This document shows positions 1 through 8,577 of a stretch of 12,937 nt of DNA, one piece after another; the stretch's first letter is position 1; the number at the start of each line of letters is the position of its first letter. Under the pieces are notes generated by a model. The model saw only the letters and a list, made by a program, of their open reading frames with translations, searched no databases and was not told the DNA's origin. The position numbers and the translations under genes were made by a program. Source of the stretch: Acidobacteriota bacterium (GTDB taxonomy: Bacteria > Acidobacteriota > Terriglobia > Terriglobales > Acidobacteriaceae); the NCBI GenBank assembly GCA_021780095.1, contig JAJXZK010000236.1, positions 1-12,937 on the forward strand, given 5' to 3'.

Positions 1-196
1 GCGCATACGCATAATCCTCGCGTGTCAGCGACTGCCGGTGAACCACCCACAAACACTGCAAGGCGAATACGCATAGCATGGCAGCAGCCAACATCTGCGG
101 TTTGTGAATTTCAAATCTCGGCGTGCGCATGCGGCTGTTGCTGAGTTTACTAGAGAGCGGTGGAAAACTAGCGCTGTCCCTCTGCGGCTCATGCAT
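1..196 (-). CDS. N-terminal fragment of a membrane protein, probably GT-C glycosyltransferase (partial, runs off left edge)
   Basis: This minus-strand frame stays open from the start codon to position 1, so only about the first 65 residues are present. From the internal ATG at 130 the protein begins MRTPRFEIHKPQ, followed by a hydrophobic segment of about 18 residues (MLAAAMLCVFALQCLWVV) and then HRQSLTREDYAYA. A short basic N-terminus, one membrane helix and then an acidic external stretch such as REDYAYA is how GT39/ArnT-like GT-C glycosyltransferases often begin, with an acidic residue in the first external loop. Possible starts are ATG at 205, 196 and 130. None has a convincing ribosome binding site, so the start is uncertain, and a stop lies just upstream at 206-208. 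The gene is divergent from the oxidoreductase and glycosyltransferase pair at 309-3457, which suggests a shared envelope-glycan locus. Coding status is fairly likely; the enzyme class is inferred from a short fragment. Confidence 0.5.
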   Translation of the reverse strand, partial: MHEPQRDSASFPPLSSKLSNSRMRTPRFEIHKPQMLAAAMLCVFALQCLWVVHRQSLTREDYAYA

Positions 197-295
197 CGCT
201 GGCATCTAAAGCACACACGGTGACATCGTTTCACGGTCTATCGGCTGCTAGACTAATCTTCTCCAACCAAAGGATCAGCGAATACGGTGGCTGAC

Positions 296-300
296 AAGGA
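296..300 (+). promoter_or_regulatory. Ribosome binding site of the FAD oxidoreductase
   Basis: AAGGA lies 8 bases before the ATG at 309. It would also serve the TTG at 306 with 5-base spacing. The first conserved residues of the Rossmann motif follow directly, so I prefer the ATG. Confidence 0.6.
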
Positions 301-308
301 ATTGTTTG

Positions 309-1604
309 ATGCGGAAGGTCGTGGTAATCGGTGCGGGTGTCATGGGACTGGCAGCCGCATACCAGGCCCTGCTCGACGGATGCGACGTGGACATTCTCGA
401 AGCTTCAGCGGAGCCGGGAGGGATGGCCGCACATTTTGACTTCGGCGGTATCTCGATTGAACGTTTCTATCATTTCGTATGCAAGACGGATCATCCGACA
501 TTTGAGTTGCTGAGGGATCTGGGCATCGCAGACAAGATGCGTTGGGTGCCCACCAGCATGGGCTTCTTCAGCCAAGGGAAAATGCATCACTGGGGTGATC
601 CGGTTTCTTTGTTGAAGCTCCCCGGAGTCAGGCTGATCAGCAAGCTGAGATACGGATTTTTTGTTTTTGCCTGCACGCATCGCGATCGTTGGCCTGCATT
701 GGAGAACCGGTCGGCAAGAGAATGGATCATACGCTACTGCGGAAGGGATATTTACGATCGATTCTGGCATCCGCTGCTGGATTTCAAGTACTACGAATAT
801 GCCAACAACATCTCAGCCGCATGGATATGGACTCGGATCCGCAGGATCGGCAAGTCGCGAAAAAATATCATGCAGGAGGAACTCGGCTACATTGATGGAG
901 GCTCTAAAACACTCGTGGACGCGTTAGTGGATGCCATTGATCGGCTCGGGGGGCGTTTTCATCTCGACACGCCGGTGAAGCGGGTTGTCACCGAAAACGG
1001 TCGAGTAACCGGGGTGGACACCGCTGCCATGTATTTCGCCGCCGATGATGTCATCTCTACGGTCCCGATCCCGCTTATTCCCAGAATGGTACCCGACTTG
1101 CCCCCGGAACTGAAAGCGCGCTATCAGGCGATTCATAGCATTGGGGTGATTTGTGTCGTCTTAAAATTGAAACGGCCAGTGAGCCCCCATTTCTGGGTCA
1201 ATATTTCGGAGGATGGCATGGAAATTCCCGGTATCATCGAATTTTCGAATCTGAGAAGCGTTGGCGGTGACGCAATTGTGTACGTTCCGTATTACATGCC
1301 AATCACCAATCCAAAGTTCTCCTGGTCAGACGATAGATTGCTCGAGGAAGTCGTCTCCTGTCTCCAGCGAATCAATCCAGCGCTCGTGCGTGAAGATATT
1401 GTCGAGGTGAAGGTATCCCGTCTGAAACATGGACAACCGGTTTGCGAGCCTGGCTTCGCTGCGAAGATTCCGCCGATTCAAACACCGATCCAGGGCTTGC
1501 AGATTGCGGATACCTGCTATTACTACCCCGAAGACCGCGGCATCGCAGAGAGTGTGCGAATGGGCCGCAATGTGGCTCGAGCGGTGAAGCGCTTCGATAG
1601 GTGA
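309..1604 (+). CDS. FAD-dependent amine-oxidase / protoporphyrinogen-oxidase-like oxidoreductase
   Basis: A flavoprotein of 431 residues with a two-dinucleotide-binding fold. The N-terminal beta-alpha-beta FAD motif is GAGVMG at residues 8-13. It is followed by the glutamate that binds the ribose (E31) and by PGG at 36-38, the usual signature of the amine oxidase, phytoene desaturase and UDP-galactopyranose mutase superfamily. GGSKTL near 197-202 and the C-terminal ADTCYYYPEDRGIAESV block are the second FAD-contacting region. There is no signal peptide or membrane helix, so it is cytoplasmic. Its stop overlaps the start of a GT-C glycosyltransferase at GTGA, so the two are probably translated together. 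This implies a substrate in a glycan or lipid-linked sugar pathway. The exact reaction cannot be read from sequence; a mutase, a desaturase and a carotenoid-type oxidase are all possible. It begins at ATG 309 or TTG 306. Confidence 0.85.
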   Translation: MRKVVVIGAGVMGLAAAYQALLDGCDVDILEASAEPGGMAAHFDFGGISIERFYHFVCKTDHPTFELLRDLGIADKMRWVPTSMGFFSQGKMHHWGDPVSLLKLPGVRLISKLRYGFFVFACTHRDRWPALENRSAREWIIRYCGRDIYDRFWHPLLDFKYYEYANNISAAWIWTRIRRIGKSRKNIMQEELGYIDGGSKTLVDALVDAIDRLGGRFHLDTPVKRVVTENGRVTGVDTAAMYFAADDVISTVPIPLIPRMVPDLPPELKARYQAIHSIGVICVVLKLKRPVSPHFWVNISEDGMEIPGIIEFSNLRSVGGDAIVYVPYYMPITNPKFSWSDDRLLEEVVSCLQRINPALVREDIVEVKVSRLKHGQPVCEPGFAAKIPPIQTPIQGLQIADTCYYYPEDRGIAESVRMGRNVARAVKRFDR

Positions 1605-3457
1605 GAGTCCCAGCATTCATGCACAGCAAACACAGATCAACCGGGTCAACGAGTACGAGGCTTTCTCCGGTTCCGTCGGGCGAGACTTCTCACTCACAGA
1701 GGAATGCGCTCTTTTGCGTCTTGACCGTAATGGTGTGTACGCTGCTCACCAACCCTGTCGCAAACATGCCCTTCAGCGACGAGTTCTCCTACGACAAAAC
1801 AGCTTTGGAATTTGCCCGAACCGGCCACATCCTCTACAACGGATGGGCGACCGCAATGCTGGGATGGTTGATTTCCTGGGGTTCCCTTGTTATCAGGATT
1901 TTTGGCTTTTCATTTACTGGCATGCGGCTCTCGATGCTGCCGATCGACGCCGCAACTGTGTACCTGCTCCATCAAATTCTGCGCCGATTCGGCATAAATC
2001 CTCGCAACGCGATCTTCGGAACCCTCGCCTTCGCACTGTCGCCAATCTTCATGCCCTCGGCTGTCAGCTTCATGACCGATGTACCCGGCATGTTTGTCAT
2101 CTTCGTCTGTTTGTATATGTGCCAACAGGCAATCCAGGCTGCGAGCGACAGGGCTGCCCTTATGTGGCTTGCGTCTGCAACCGTTTTCAATGTTGCGACC
2201 GGAACAGTGCGCCAGATTGCGTGGCTCGGAGCCCTCGTTATGGTGCCTTCGACGGTATGGCTGCTGAGACAACGCCGCGGCATCAAGATAGCGGGCGTTG
2301 TACTGTGGGGGCTCAGCTTCACCGCTGTCCTGATTTTTCTGCAATGGTTTAACAGCCAGCCATATTCTGTACCGGAGCATGTGATTTGGGCGCGGATTAC
2401 GTGGATGACATTTCCCCATTTGTCTGCCCAGTTGGTCAAGATGGTGCTTTGCCTTCTCCTTATCATTCTGCCCATCTCTGTGGCGTGGCTGCCGTCAGCA
2501 AGCGAATTAGATCGCAGCGCGTGGCTGCGAATCGGCGGAGTTCTTGCCGTGTTCGTCGCGTTTGAACTTCTCGCCAATGCACTGGGAAGGATGGATACCT
2601 GGCTCATGCCCTGGCTGATGTACTTACTGCCGGAGCAGTCCGCACTTCGGCCAGGCATGTTCGGCACGGCTCCCGAGGCTACCTTGTGGATCCGGTTCGC
2701 AATTTCCTTCTTCATCGTAGCCGTGGCGATTGTCGCATTGGAACGGGAGTTGGAGCGAAAGCCGAGTGGACCCACGCAACAGAACGAGCCGCTCAACACC
2801 AGCAGCCTTGGAACTTCGTGGCATGAAGTTGCATGGATTCTCGGACCCTTTTCGCTGAGTTATGTTCTTCTGTTGGTCCCCCGCGGAGCTTTCGATTTAA
2901 TCCAGGACAGGTACATGGTGGGCCTGGTCCCCTCCATCCTCGTCGTCCTTCTCAAGTTGTATCAGGAGCGGATCGGTCCCAGACTCCCCGCCGTCAGCGT
3001 CGTTATGCTGGTCCTGTTCGCCGCGTATTCAGTCGCCGGAACTCACGATTTCTATGCGGAATCTCGGGCGCAGGTGCGCGCGATCCAAATGGTGGAAAAC
3101 TCCGGCGTGCCCAGAAAGTCTATTCAAGCCGGCTTCCCGTCCGACGGGTGGATCCAAATTGAAAACGGCGGCCACATCAACGAAGCGCGGATCAAGGTTC
3201 CTGCCGACGCCTATAATCCCACACCTTTTTCCAAAATCCCTGAAGGATGTCGAGACGGATTTACAAACTTCGCGCCGGTGATTGATCCCAAATACTTCAT
3301 CCTGTTCCCGTGGTTCAAGAATCCTTCCTTTCCTCCTCCTTCCTGGTGCTTCATTCGGGCCAATTTTCCTCCGATTCATTACACGACCTGGTTGCCTCCT
3401 TTTCACGAATCGATGTACGTGGAGGAGCTGGCGCATGGTACTGTTGCTCCGGAGTAA
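1601..3457 (+). CDS. GT39/ArnT-like polytopic membrane glycosyltransferase (GT-C fold)
   Basis: About 618 residues with many hydrophobic segments. The first helix is around residues 36-52, several more lie between about 85 and 345, and another group spans about 405-480. A soluble C-terminal tail follows. The acidic pair D60-E61 in FSDEFSYD sits in the first external loop, and D160 in FMTDVPG lies in the second. These match the acidic positions that GT-C enzymes use to bind metal and a polyprenyl-phosphate sugar donor. The likely role is transfer of a sugar from a lipid carrier to an acceptor on the outer face of the inner membrane. Acceptor and sugar are unknown. The GTG start overlaps the upstream stop (GTGA at 1601-1604), a typical coupling arrangement. 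ATG at 1619 is the alternative and would remove six residues. The C-terminal part (roughly 490-610) is rich in Pro, Phe and Trp and resembles nothing I recognise. Confidence 0.8.
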   Translation: MRVPAFMHSKHRSTGSTSTRLSPVPSGETSHSQRNALFCVLTVMVCTLLTNPVANMPFSDEFSYDKTALEFARTGHILYNGWATAMLGWLISWGSLVIRIFGFSFTGMRLSMLPIDAATVYLLHQILRRFGINPRNAIFGTLAFALSPIFMPSAVSFMTDVPGMFVIFVCLYMCQQAIQAASDRAALMWLASATVFNVATGTVRQIAWLGALVMVPSTVWLLRQRRGIKIAGVVLWGLSFTAVLIFLQWFNSQPYSVPEHVIWARITWMTFPHLSAQLVKMVLCLLLIILPISVAWLPSASELDRSAWLRIGGVLAVFVAFELLANALGRMDTWLMPWLMYLLPEQSALRPGMFGTAPEATLWIRFAISFFIVAVAIVALERELERKPSGPTQQNEPLNTSSLGTSWHEVAWILGPFSLSYVLLLVPRGAFDLIQDRYMVGLVPSILVVLLKLYQERIGPRLPAVSVVMLVLFAAYSVAGTHDFYAESRAQVRAIQMVENSGVPRKSIQAGFPSDGWIQIENGGHINEARIKVPADAYNPTPFSKIPEGCRDGFTNFAPVIDPKYFILFPWFKNPSFPPPSWCFIRANFPPIHYTTWLPPFHESMYVEELAHGTVAPE

Positions 3458-3517
3458 CTGCGGCGCCACATCCGACAGCGTTGCATCCAACCGCCGCTCA
3501 CGATACCATCCGCTTGC

Positions 3518-4549
3518 ATGGACTTGAACCGCCCATCCGATCGCATCGTCTCCGCCGAACCCGTCGAGGATGACCTCGCTCTCGACCTGAAGCTGCGTCC
3601 GCAGCGGCTGAATGAGTTTATCGGTCAGCGCAAAGCAAAGGAGCAGCTGTCGATCGCGTTGCAGGCAGCGCGCAATCGCGGCGAGGCCTTGGACCACGTG
3701 CTGCTCTCCGGCCCTCCGGGATTGGGCAAAACCACGCTCGCCAACATTATTGCGAATGAACTCGGGGTCGGCTTCCAGCAAACCTCCGGGCCCGCGATTC
3801 AGATTCAGGGGGACTTGACGGCAATCCTGACAAATCTCAAGAAGCACCAGGTGCTGTTTCTGGATGAGATTCATCGCCTGCAACCAGCCTTGCAGGAAAA
3901 GCTGTACACGGCGCTGGAAGATTACAAGTTGGACATCATCATCGGGCAAGGACCGGCAGCGCGTACCCACGTGATGGACCTGCATCCGTTTACCTTCATC
4001 TCCGCAACCACACGGCCGGGACTGCTGGCGTCTCCCTTGTTGGCGCGGTTTGGAATCCTGCTACGGCTGGAGTTTTACACTGACGAAGAATTGCGCATCA
4101 TCGTACATCGCTCCGCGGATGTGTTGAACGTGCCCATTGATGACGACGGCGCCGCGGAGATTGCCATGCGATGCCGCGGGACACCCCGTATCGCCAACCG
4201 CTTGCTGCGCCGTGTTCGCGACTATGCCCAGGTTCGCGCCAATGGGTGCATCGACCGCGAGACTGCGATGGCCGCGCTGAGTCTGCTGGAAGTGGACGCG
4301 CACGGATTCGACGAAATGGATCGCCGCCTGCTGCGCACTATCATTGACAAATATGACGGCGGACCTGTCGGCCTGAACACGTTGGCGGCAGCCTTAGCGG
4401 AAGAAGAAGACGCGCTGGAAGAAGTCTACGAACCATTCCTGATTCAGATTGGTTTTCTTGATCGCACACCTCGCGGACGAGTCGCCACACGACTGGCGTA
4501 CCAGCATTTCGGCTTGGAGCCACCCCGCAAACAAAATCTGCTTTTTTGA
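3518..4549 (+). CDS. ruvB: Holliday junction branch-migration ATPase RuvB
   Basis: 343 residues, the normal RuvB length, colinear with the family throughout. RuvB forms hexameric rings that, with RuvA, drive branch migration of Holliday junctions in the cytoplasm. The Walker A motif is GPPGLGKT (65-72) and Walker B is LFLDEIHR (113-120). Sensor 1 is ATTRPG (163-168), the arginine finger is R177 in ARFGI, and sensor 2 is [15 protein letters not shown] (221-235). The C-terminal winged helix includes [13 protein letters not shown] (312-324). Two small departures are visible: ATTRPG where ATTRAG is usual, and PLLARFG where E. coli has PLRDRFG, so the first arginine is leucine while the finger arginine is kept. 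The ATG has no Shine-Dalgarno sequence in the 60-base gap after the glycosyltransferase. ruvA and ruvC are not adjacent, which is common outside proteobacteria. SOS control cannot be judged here. Confidence 0.97.
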   Translation: MDLNRPSDRIVSAEPVEDDLALDLKLRPQRLNEFIGQRKAKEQLSIALQAARNRGEALDHVLLSGPPGLGKTTLANIIANELGVGFQQTSGPAIQIQGDLTAILTNLKKHQVLFLDEIHRLQPALQEKLYTALEDYKLDIIIGQGPAARTHVMDLHPFTFISATTRPGLLASPLLARFGILLRLEFYTDEELRIIVHRSADVLNVPIDDDGAAEIAMRCRGTPRIANRLLRRVRDYAQVRANGCIDRETAMAALSLLEVDAHGFDEMDRRLLRTIIDKYDGGPVGLNTLAAALAEEEDALEEVYEPFLIQIGFLDRTPRGRVATRLAYQHFGLEPPRKQNLLF

Positions 4550-4709
4550 CCACGGCAGGTGCTCGCCTTTATGCGTTGCGCACGTCCCTAATTACAGTGC
4601 GCTATCTCTAACATCTAAATATCCGCAGGCAATCCAGCGCGGCCGCGCAGTCCCCTACAATGGTTATAGGGTCAATGCAATCGAGACTGAAAGACAATTG
4701 AATCAGTTG

Positions 4710-7142
4710 ATGCGCCAAAATCTATTCAGGCATGTAATTTTGCCGTTGCTGGTGGTTCTTGTGTGCTGCGGCACTCGCACGTTTGCTTCCGACAGCGCAG
4801 ATAAAGAGGCAACGTCGTCTTCACTGCCGTCGGCGCCGGAAGCATCGCTGCACGCTGCAACGCAACATTCTGTCCGGCGCACCGCCCACGTCACCCTTCC
4901 GATGCTCAATGCCGAGCCCAAGTTGGGCGACTTTCTGGTTTCCCCGCCCGCATCCCAGGCGGCTCGGCAAATGTTGCGGATCAGCCACTTCGTCCAGCGC
5001 TATCCCGACGACGGAAAGCCTGCGACCCAATCGACCGTTGCCTACCTGGGATATACGCACAAATATTTCTATGCGGCCTTCATCTGTCACGACAAAACTC
5101 CAGGACGGATTCGGGCGCACATGCTGGCTCGTGACAATCTCGGTGACGACGACAATGTCGATCTATTTCTTGATACGTTCCACGACCAACGCCGCGCATT
5201 TTTGTTCGAGACAAATGCCCTGGGCATACAGTCGGACGCGCTCTACAGCGAACAAAATGGCTCCGACTACTCCTTCGATACGGTGTGGGATACTTGGGGA
5301 AAGCGCACCGCCTATGGCTACGTGGTCCTGATGCGCATTCCATTCGCGAGCCTGTACTTCGCCAAAGCAAATCCGGGCCAAATGCGCACGTGGGGTATCA
5401 TTCTGGAACGGAATATCTCCCACTCAAATGAGAGTGTGTTCTGGCCACGCAGTACTCATAACGTGGCCGGAGTTCTGACTCAGGACATCGCCGCGGACGG
5501 GTTCATGAACATCGCGCATGGTCAGAACTGGCAGTTTGAGCCGTATGTACTCGCGCGCAATCTACGTCAGTTGAACGTCATCGACCCGAACAATCCCTAT
5601 TTTCAGCACAAGCGCCTGCAGGCCTATGCCGGACTGGACGCAAAGTTTATTTTGCGCAACAGCCTCGTCCTGGATGTCACTCTCAATCCGGATTTCAGCC
5701 AGGTGGGAATCAACAATCCTGCGACTCCGAATCAGCGTTTCCCTCCATACTTTCCTGAGGTCAGGCCCTTCTTCATCGAGAACAGCAGCTACTTTATGAC
5801 GCCGGTGAATCTTTACTACACCAACAACATTGTGCTGCCGCAGTATGGCGCGCGGCTCACCGGAAAGCTGGGTCCGTGGGCTCTCGGCGTGCTTGGCGTC
5901 GACGATCGCAGTCCCGGTCAGGATGTGCCTCCGGCAGATCCTCTGTTTGGGACGCGCGCCCACTTCTATGTCGGACGCGTCAATCGCGATATCGGCTCTC
6001 TTTCGGATGTAGGCATCATTTATGCCGACCGCGAATATCAGGGCTCCTACAACCGTGCTGGTGGTTTGGATTATCGCTCGCGATTGAAAAATCGGTGGAC
6101 GCTAACCGGACAAATCATCTCATCCGCAACAATCAACCTTAGCAACAACACGCCCGGAGAACAGGCTTGCGAAAACCTCAAGCTGACTTGTAGCGGACAG
6201 GTATATTCGCAGGAAATGAGTTACTCCGACTTACATCAAAATTGGTGGGTAGGTTACAACGACACATCAGCGGGATATATAACCGACACAGGTTTCTTTC
6301 GCCGCCCAGACGTTCGCGAACCGAATGGCTATTATGCCTACACCTTTCGCCCAAAAAGCGGCTGGATCTTGTCGCATGGACCCCGCATATACAGTGAGCG
6401 GATCTGGGACCACACTGGGCTACCGCTCGACTTCTATATCAATCCCGCGTATGGCTTAAACTTCAAGTATCGGACTTCCATCTCGGCGAACGTGGAATTT
6501 GGCCAGGACCGGCTGCGCCCGATCGACTACCCCGTGCTCACACATAACGTGGAGTACCACAGCCATTCCAGTGGCGTAAACTTCTACAGCTCGCCGTTGC
6601 CTTACATTGCGATTGGTGGCGGCGTCTATACCGGAAGGACCATCAGTTATTCCCCGCCAAGCAACAGCGGACCCTACCCAGTGAACGTTACATCTCCAAA
6701 TCTGAATCTGGAAATCAAGCCGATCGGGTCAGTCGATCTGAACAACAGCTATGTATATACACACTTCACCAACCCATCCAACGGGGCCATCGTCTACGAC
6801 AATCACGAACTGATTTCCCGCTGGAACTATCAGATGACCAAATCGATCTCATTCAATCTGATCGGTCAATATATTTCCACCTTGCCGAATCCCCAATACA
6901 CCAGCGCCCCCAATTCCAAGGATCTGTTCGCCGATGCCCTGTTTACCTATCTGCCACATCCAGGTACGGCCATCTACTTTGGCTACATTGGAAACTTCGC
7001 CAACCTGAATCGCGCGCTATGCACGCGCAACCCGGATGGAACCTGCAACGTCAGCGATCCTATTCTGCCAATCACCTATTCTTCGCTCATGAATGATGAC
7101 AAAACCATCTACCTGAAAATGACCTACCTGCTGCGCTTCTAG
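4710..7142 (+). CDS. Exported DUF5916 protein: CBM9-like domain plus outer-membrane beta-barrel
   Basis: 810 residues from ATG 4710. Residues 1-26 look like a signal peptide: basic start, then LPLLVVLVCC, with probable cleavage after TFA. Residues about 60-250 form a CBM9-like beta-sandwich with the hallmark run DDDNVDLFLDTFHDQRRAF and then NALGIQSD. Residues from about 275 to the end are the DUF5916 region, with alternating-hydrophobicity strands such as FEPYVLARN and FNLIGQYIS. The last residues LKMTYLLRF end in phenylalanine, the usual signal for outer-membrane barrel insertion. The family is common in Acidobacteriota and Bacteroidota. Its function is not established, although a role in handling carbohydrate or other surface polymers is often assumed. 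The frame stays open upstream into ruvB, but the signal peptide fixes the start near 4710. TTG at 4698 is an alternative, and neither has a clear ribosome binding site. A 160-base gap separates it from ruvB, so it may have its own promoter. Confidence 0.85.
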   Translation: MRQNLFRHVILPLLVVLVCCGTRTFASDSADKEATSSSLPSAPEASLHAATQHSVRRTAHVTLPMLNAEPKLGDFLVSPPASQAARQMLRISHFVQRYPDDGKPATQSTVAYLGYTHKYFYAAFICHDKTPGRIRAHMLARDNLGDDDNVDLFLDTFHDQRRAFLFETNALGIQSDALYSEQNGSDYSFDTVWDTWGKRTAYGYVVLMRIPFASLYFAKANPGQMRTWGIILERNISHSNESVFWPRSTHNVAGVLTQDIAADGFMNIAHGQNWQFEPYVLARNLRQLNVIDPNNPYFQHKRLQAYAGLDAKFILRNSLVLDVTLNPDFSQVGINNPATPNQRFPPYFPEVRPFFIENSSYFMTPVNLYYTNNIVLPQYGARLTGKLGPWALGVLGVDDRSPGQDVPPADPLFGTRAHFYVGRVNRDIGSLSDVGIIYADREYQGSYNRAGGLDYRSRLKNRWTLTGQIISSATINLSNNTPGEQACENLKLTCSGQVYSQEMSYSDLHQNWWVGYNDTSAGYITDTGFFRRPDVREPNGYYAYTFRPKSGWILSHGPRIYSERIWDHTGLPLDFYINPAYGLNFKYRTSISANVEFGQDRLRPIDYPVLTHNVEYHSHSSGVNFYSSPLPYIAIGGGVYTGRTISYSPPSNSGPYPVNVTSPNLNLEIKPIGSVDLNNSYVYTHFTNPSNGAIVYDNHELISRWNYQMTKSISFNLIGQYISTLPNPQYTSAPNSKDLFADALFTYLPHPGTAIYFGYIGNFANLNRALCTRNPDGTCNVSDPILPITYSSLMNDDKTIYLKMTYLLRF

Positions 7143-7146
7143 CTTT

Positions 7147-8577
7147 TTACTCCGCCGGCGCAACAATAAATTGCTCGATCTTTCCGTTTGGCATCTGATA
7201 CGTTGTCAATGTCACATGCGTGGTGGCAAACACCACGTCGTAGGCGCGGAAGGTCATGCCACCGCGCGACTCTTTTGCCGTTTGGCGAAATTCAATTGGT
7301 GCTCCGAGTGGTTTCAGGCTGGATTCAAAATCGCCCAGTCCCTGCGCATCGAAATACGCATTGCAATTCTCTGTGAACAAGGAGCGATCGATTTTGCCCT
7401 GCTGTAACCCCATGAAAACCTGCCGGGCCTGGTCCAGGCTCTGTTTCGACTCGTTCGGCCGCAGGCCAACCAGCATGGCGGCGATTTTGCCCGCAATCAC
7501 TCCCGCCGTACCCACAGCTTCCTGATTCGTGAGCACCGCAATCGCAACTTTATCCTGCGGCAGCACCACGTTTTCGCTGGTAAAGCCGGACACTTCACCA
7601 CTGTGCGAGATCACCATGTGCCCATCGCGGTTCGATATCTCTACGCCAAGTCCATAGTGGGTGTCTTGGCCGTCCTTCAACTTCACTCCGGTAAACATTT
7701 CCTTGTAGGAGGCCGGCTGCAACAGCGATTCATTCATCATCGCGATATCCCACAGGAGCAGGTCCTGCACCGGCATGGCCAGCTCGCCTGCGGCGAACAT
7801 CCACCCCGGGCCATCTTGCGGAGCCGGACGTAGCGGGCCTAGCGCGTATCGAATATAGCCATGCGCGTCCGTCTGCTCCAACTGTTGCATGTCCGTATTC
7901 ATCACGTGCGTCATGTGGAGTGGGGTAAAAATATTCTGCTGTAGGAATTTCATCACCGGCATTCCACTGACGATTTCCACGATTTTTCCGGCAATGACAA
8001 AGTTGGTGTTGCTATATTGCCATTGCGTTCCCGGCTCGAAATCGAGGGGCTTCTTTCCCCAGTTATCCAAGATGGCATCCGCCGTTGTCGGATTCTTCAT
8101 CGGCAGCATGGAGTAATCTTCGGCGTAGTAATCCTGATACCCGGAAGTATGGGAGAGAATTTCCCGGAGCGTTACCTCCCTAGACCGCGTCAACTGTGGC
8201 AGCCAGGTGGAGATAGGGTCGTCGAGTTTCAGCTTGCCCTGCTGCTGCAGCATCAGGATGGCCGTTGCGGTGAATTGTTTGCTGATGGAGCCAATGCTGT
8301 AGCGCATTTCCGGCGTGGCCTCAACCGGCGGATCCAGTTGGGCCCTCCCATAGGCCTTCACATAGGCGATCTTGCCATTCGTCACGATTCCAACCGAAGC
8401 ACTCGGCACTCCCGTCGTCGCCAGCGCCTGCTGGGCAATCGCGTCCACCTTGGCTTGCTGGTCACCGGGCAGCGAGTTCTGGGCGAGCATTCGATGGGGT
8501 GCGGTTGCGCACGCAATCAGCACTCCAGTGATCGCGACGTAACGGGCCTTGCGAGAAAACAACATTGCAACAGTCAT
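7147..8577 (-). CDS. Exported class C beta-lactamase-like serine hydrolase
   Basis: 476 residues. Residues 1-32 are a signal peptide ending at LAQ. The beta-lactamase/penicillin-binding fold follows with all three active-site motifs: S97-I-S-K100 (SxxK, nucleophile serine and base lysine), Y188-S-N190 (YxN) and H325-S-G327, the HSG form of the third motif that is common in esterases and peptidases of this superfamily. Residues about 370-476 add a C-terminal beta-rich domain often seen on such proteins, whose role is unknown. The likely site is the periplasm or cell surface, and the substrate may be a D-amino peptide or an ester. Antibiotic resistance should not be assumed. The ATG at 8577 has an excellent ribosome binding site. 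The gene ends 4 bases from the converging DUF5916 gene and is divergent from the hypothetical gene at 8701. Confidence 0.92.
   Translation of the reverse strand: MTVAMLFSRKARYVAITGVLIACATAPHRMLAQNSLPGDQQAKVDAIAQQALATTGVPSASVGIVTNGKIAYVKAYGRAQLDPPVEATPEMRYSIGSISKQFTATAILMLQQQGKLKLDDPISTWLPQLTRSREVTLREILSHTSGYQDYYAEDYSMLPMKNPTTADAILDNWGKKPLDFEPGTQWQYSNTNFVIAGKIVEIVSGMPVMKFLQQNIFTPLHMTHVMNTDMQQLEQTDAHGYIRYALGPLRPAPQDGPGWMFAAGELAMPVQDLLLWDIAMMNESLLQPASYKEMFTGVKLKDGQDTHYGLGVEISNRDGHMVISHSGEVSGFTSENVVLPQDKVAIAVLTNQEAVGTAGVIAGKIAAMLVGLRPNESKQSLDQARQVFMGLQQGKIDRSLFTENCNAYFDAQGLGDFESSLKPLGAPIEFRQTAKESRGGMTFRAYDVVFATTHVTLTTYQMPNGKIEQFIVAPAE

Noticed and set aside
25..234. A closed minus-strand reading frame of 69 codons, rich in Cys and Arg, beginning MKRCHRVCF.
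   Set aside because: It lies in another frame over the more protein-like membrane-protein fragment at 1-196, has an unnatural composition and matches nothing I recognise.
220..260. GTGACA or TTTCAC with TAGACT or TAATCT as a sigma70 promoter for the FAD oxidoreductase.
   Set aside because: Spacings are about 14 or 23 bases instead of 16-18 and the boxes match poorly, so I do not call a promoter.
3323..3345. Polypyrimidine run in the glycosyltransferase gene.
   Set aside because: It encodes an in-frame Pro/Ser/Phe stretch (SFPPPSW) near the C-terminus and needs no other explanation.
3458..3517. GCGGCG (3460-3465) and CGCCGC (3492-3497) as a terminator hairpin between the glycosyltransferase and ruvB.
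   Set aside because: Only 6 base pairs around a 26-base loop, with no T-run. Chance pairing in GC-rich sequence is likely.
4449..4709. Upstream extension of the DUF5916 frame into the end of ruvB.
   Set aside because: It would place 87 low-complexity residues before an evident signal peptide and overlap ruvB by about 100 bases, so ATG 4710 is the better start.
7147..8577. Beta-lactam resistance gene.
   Set aside because: The third motif is HSG, not KTG, and the C-terminal extension is typical of esterase or peptidase relatives, so resistance is not supported.
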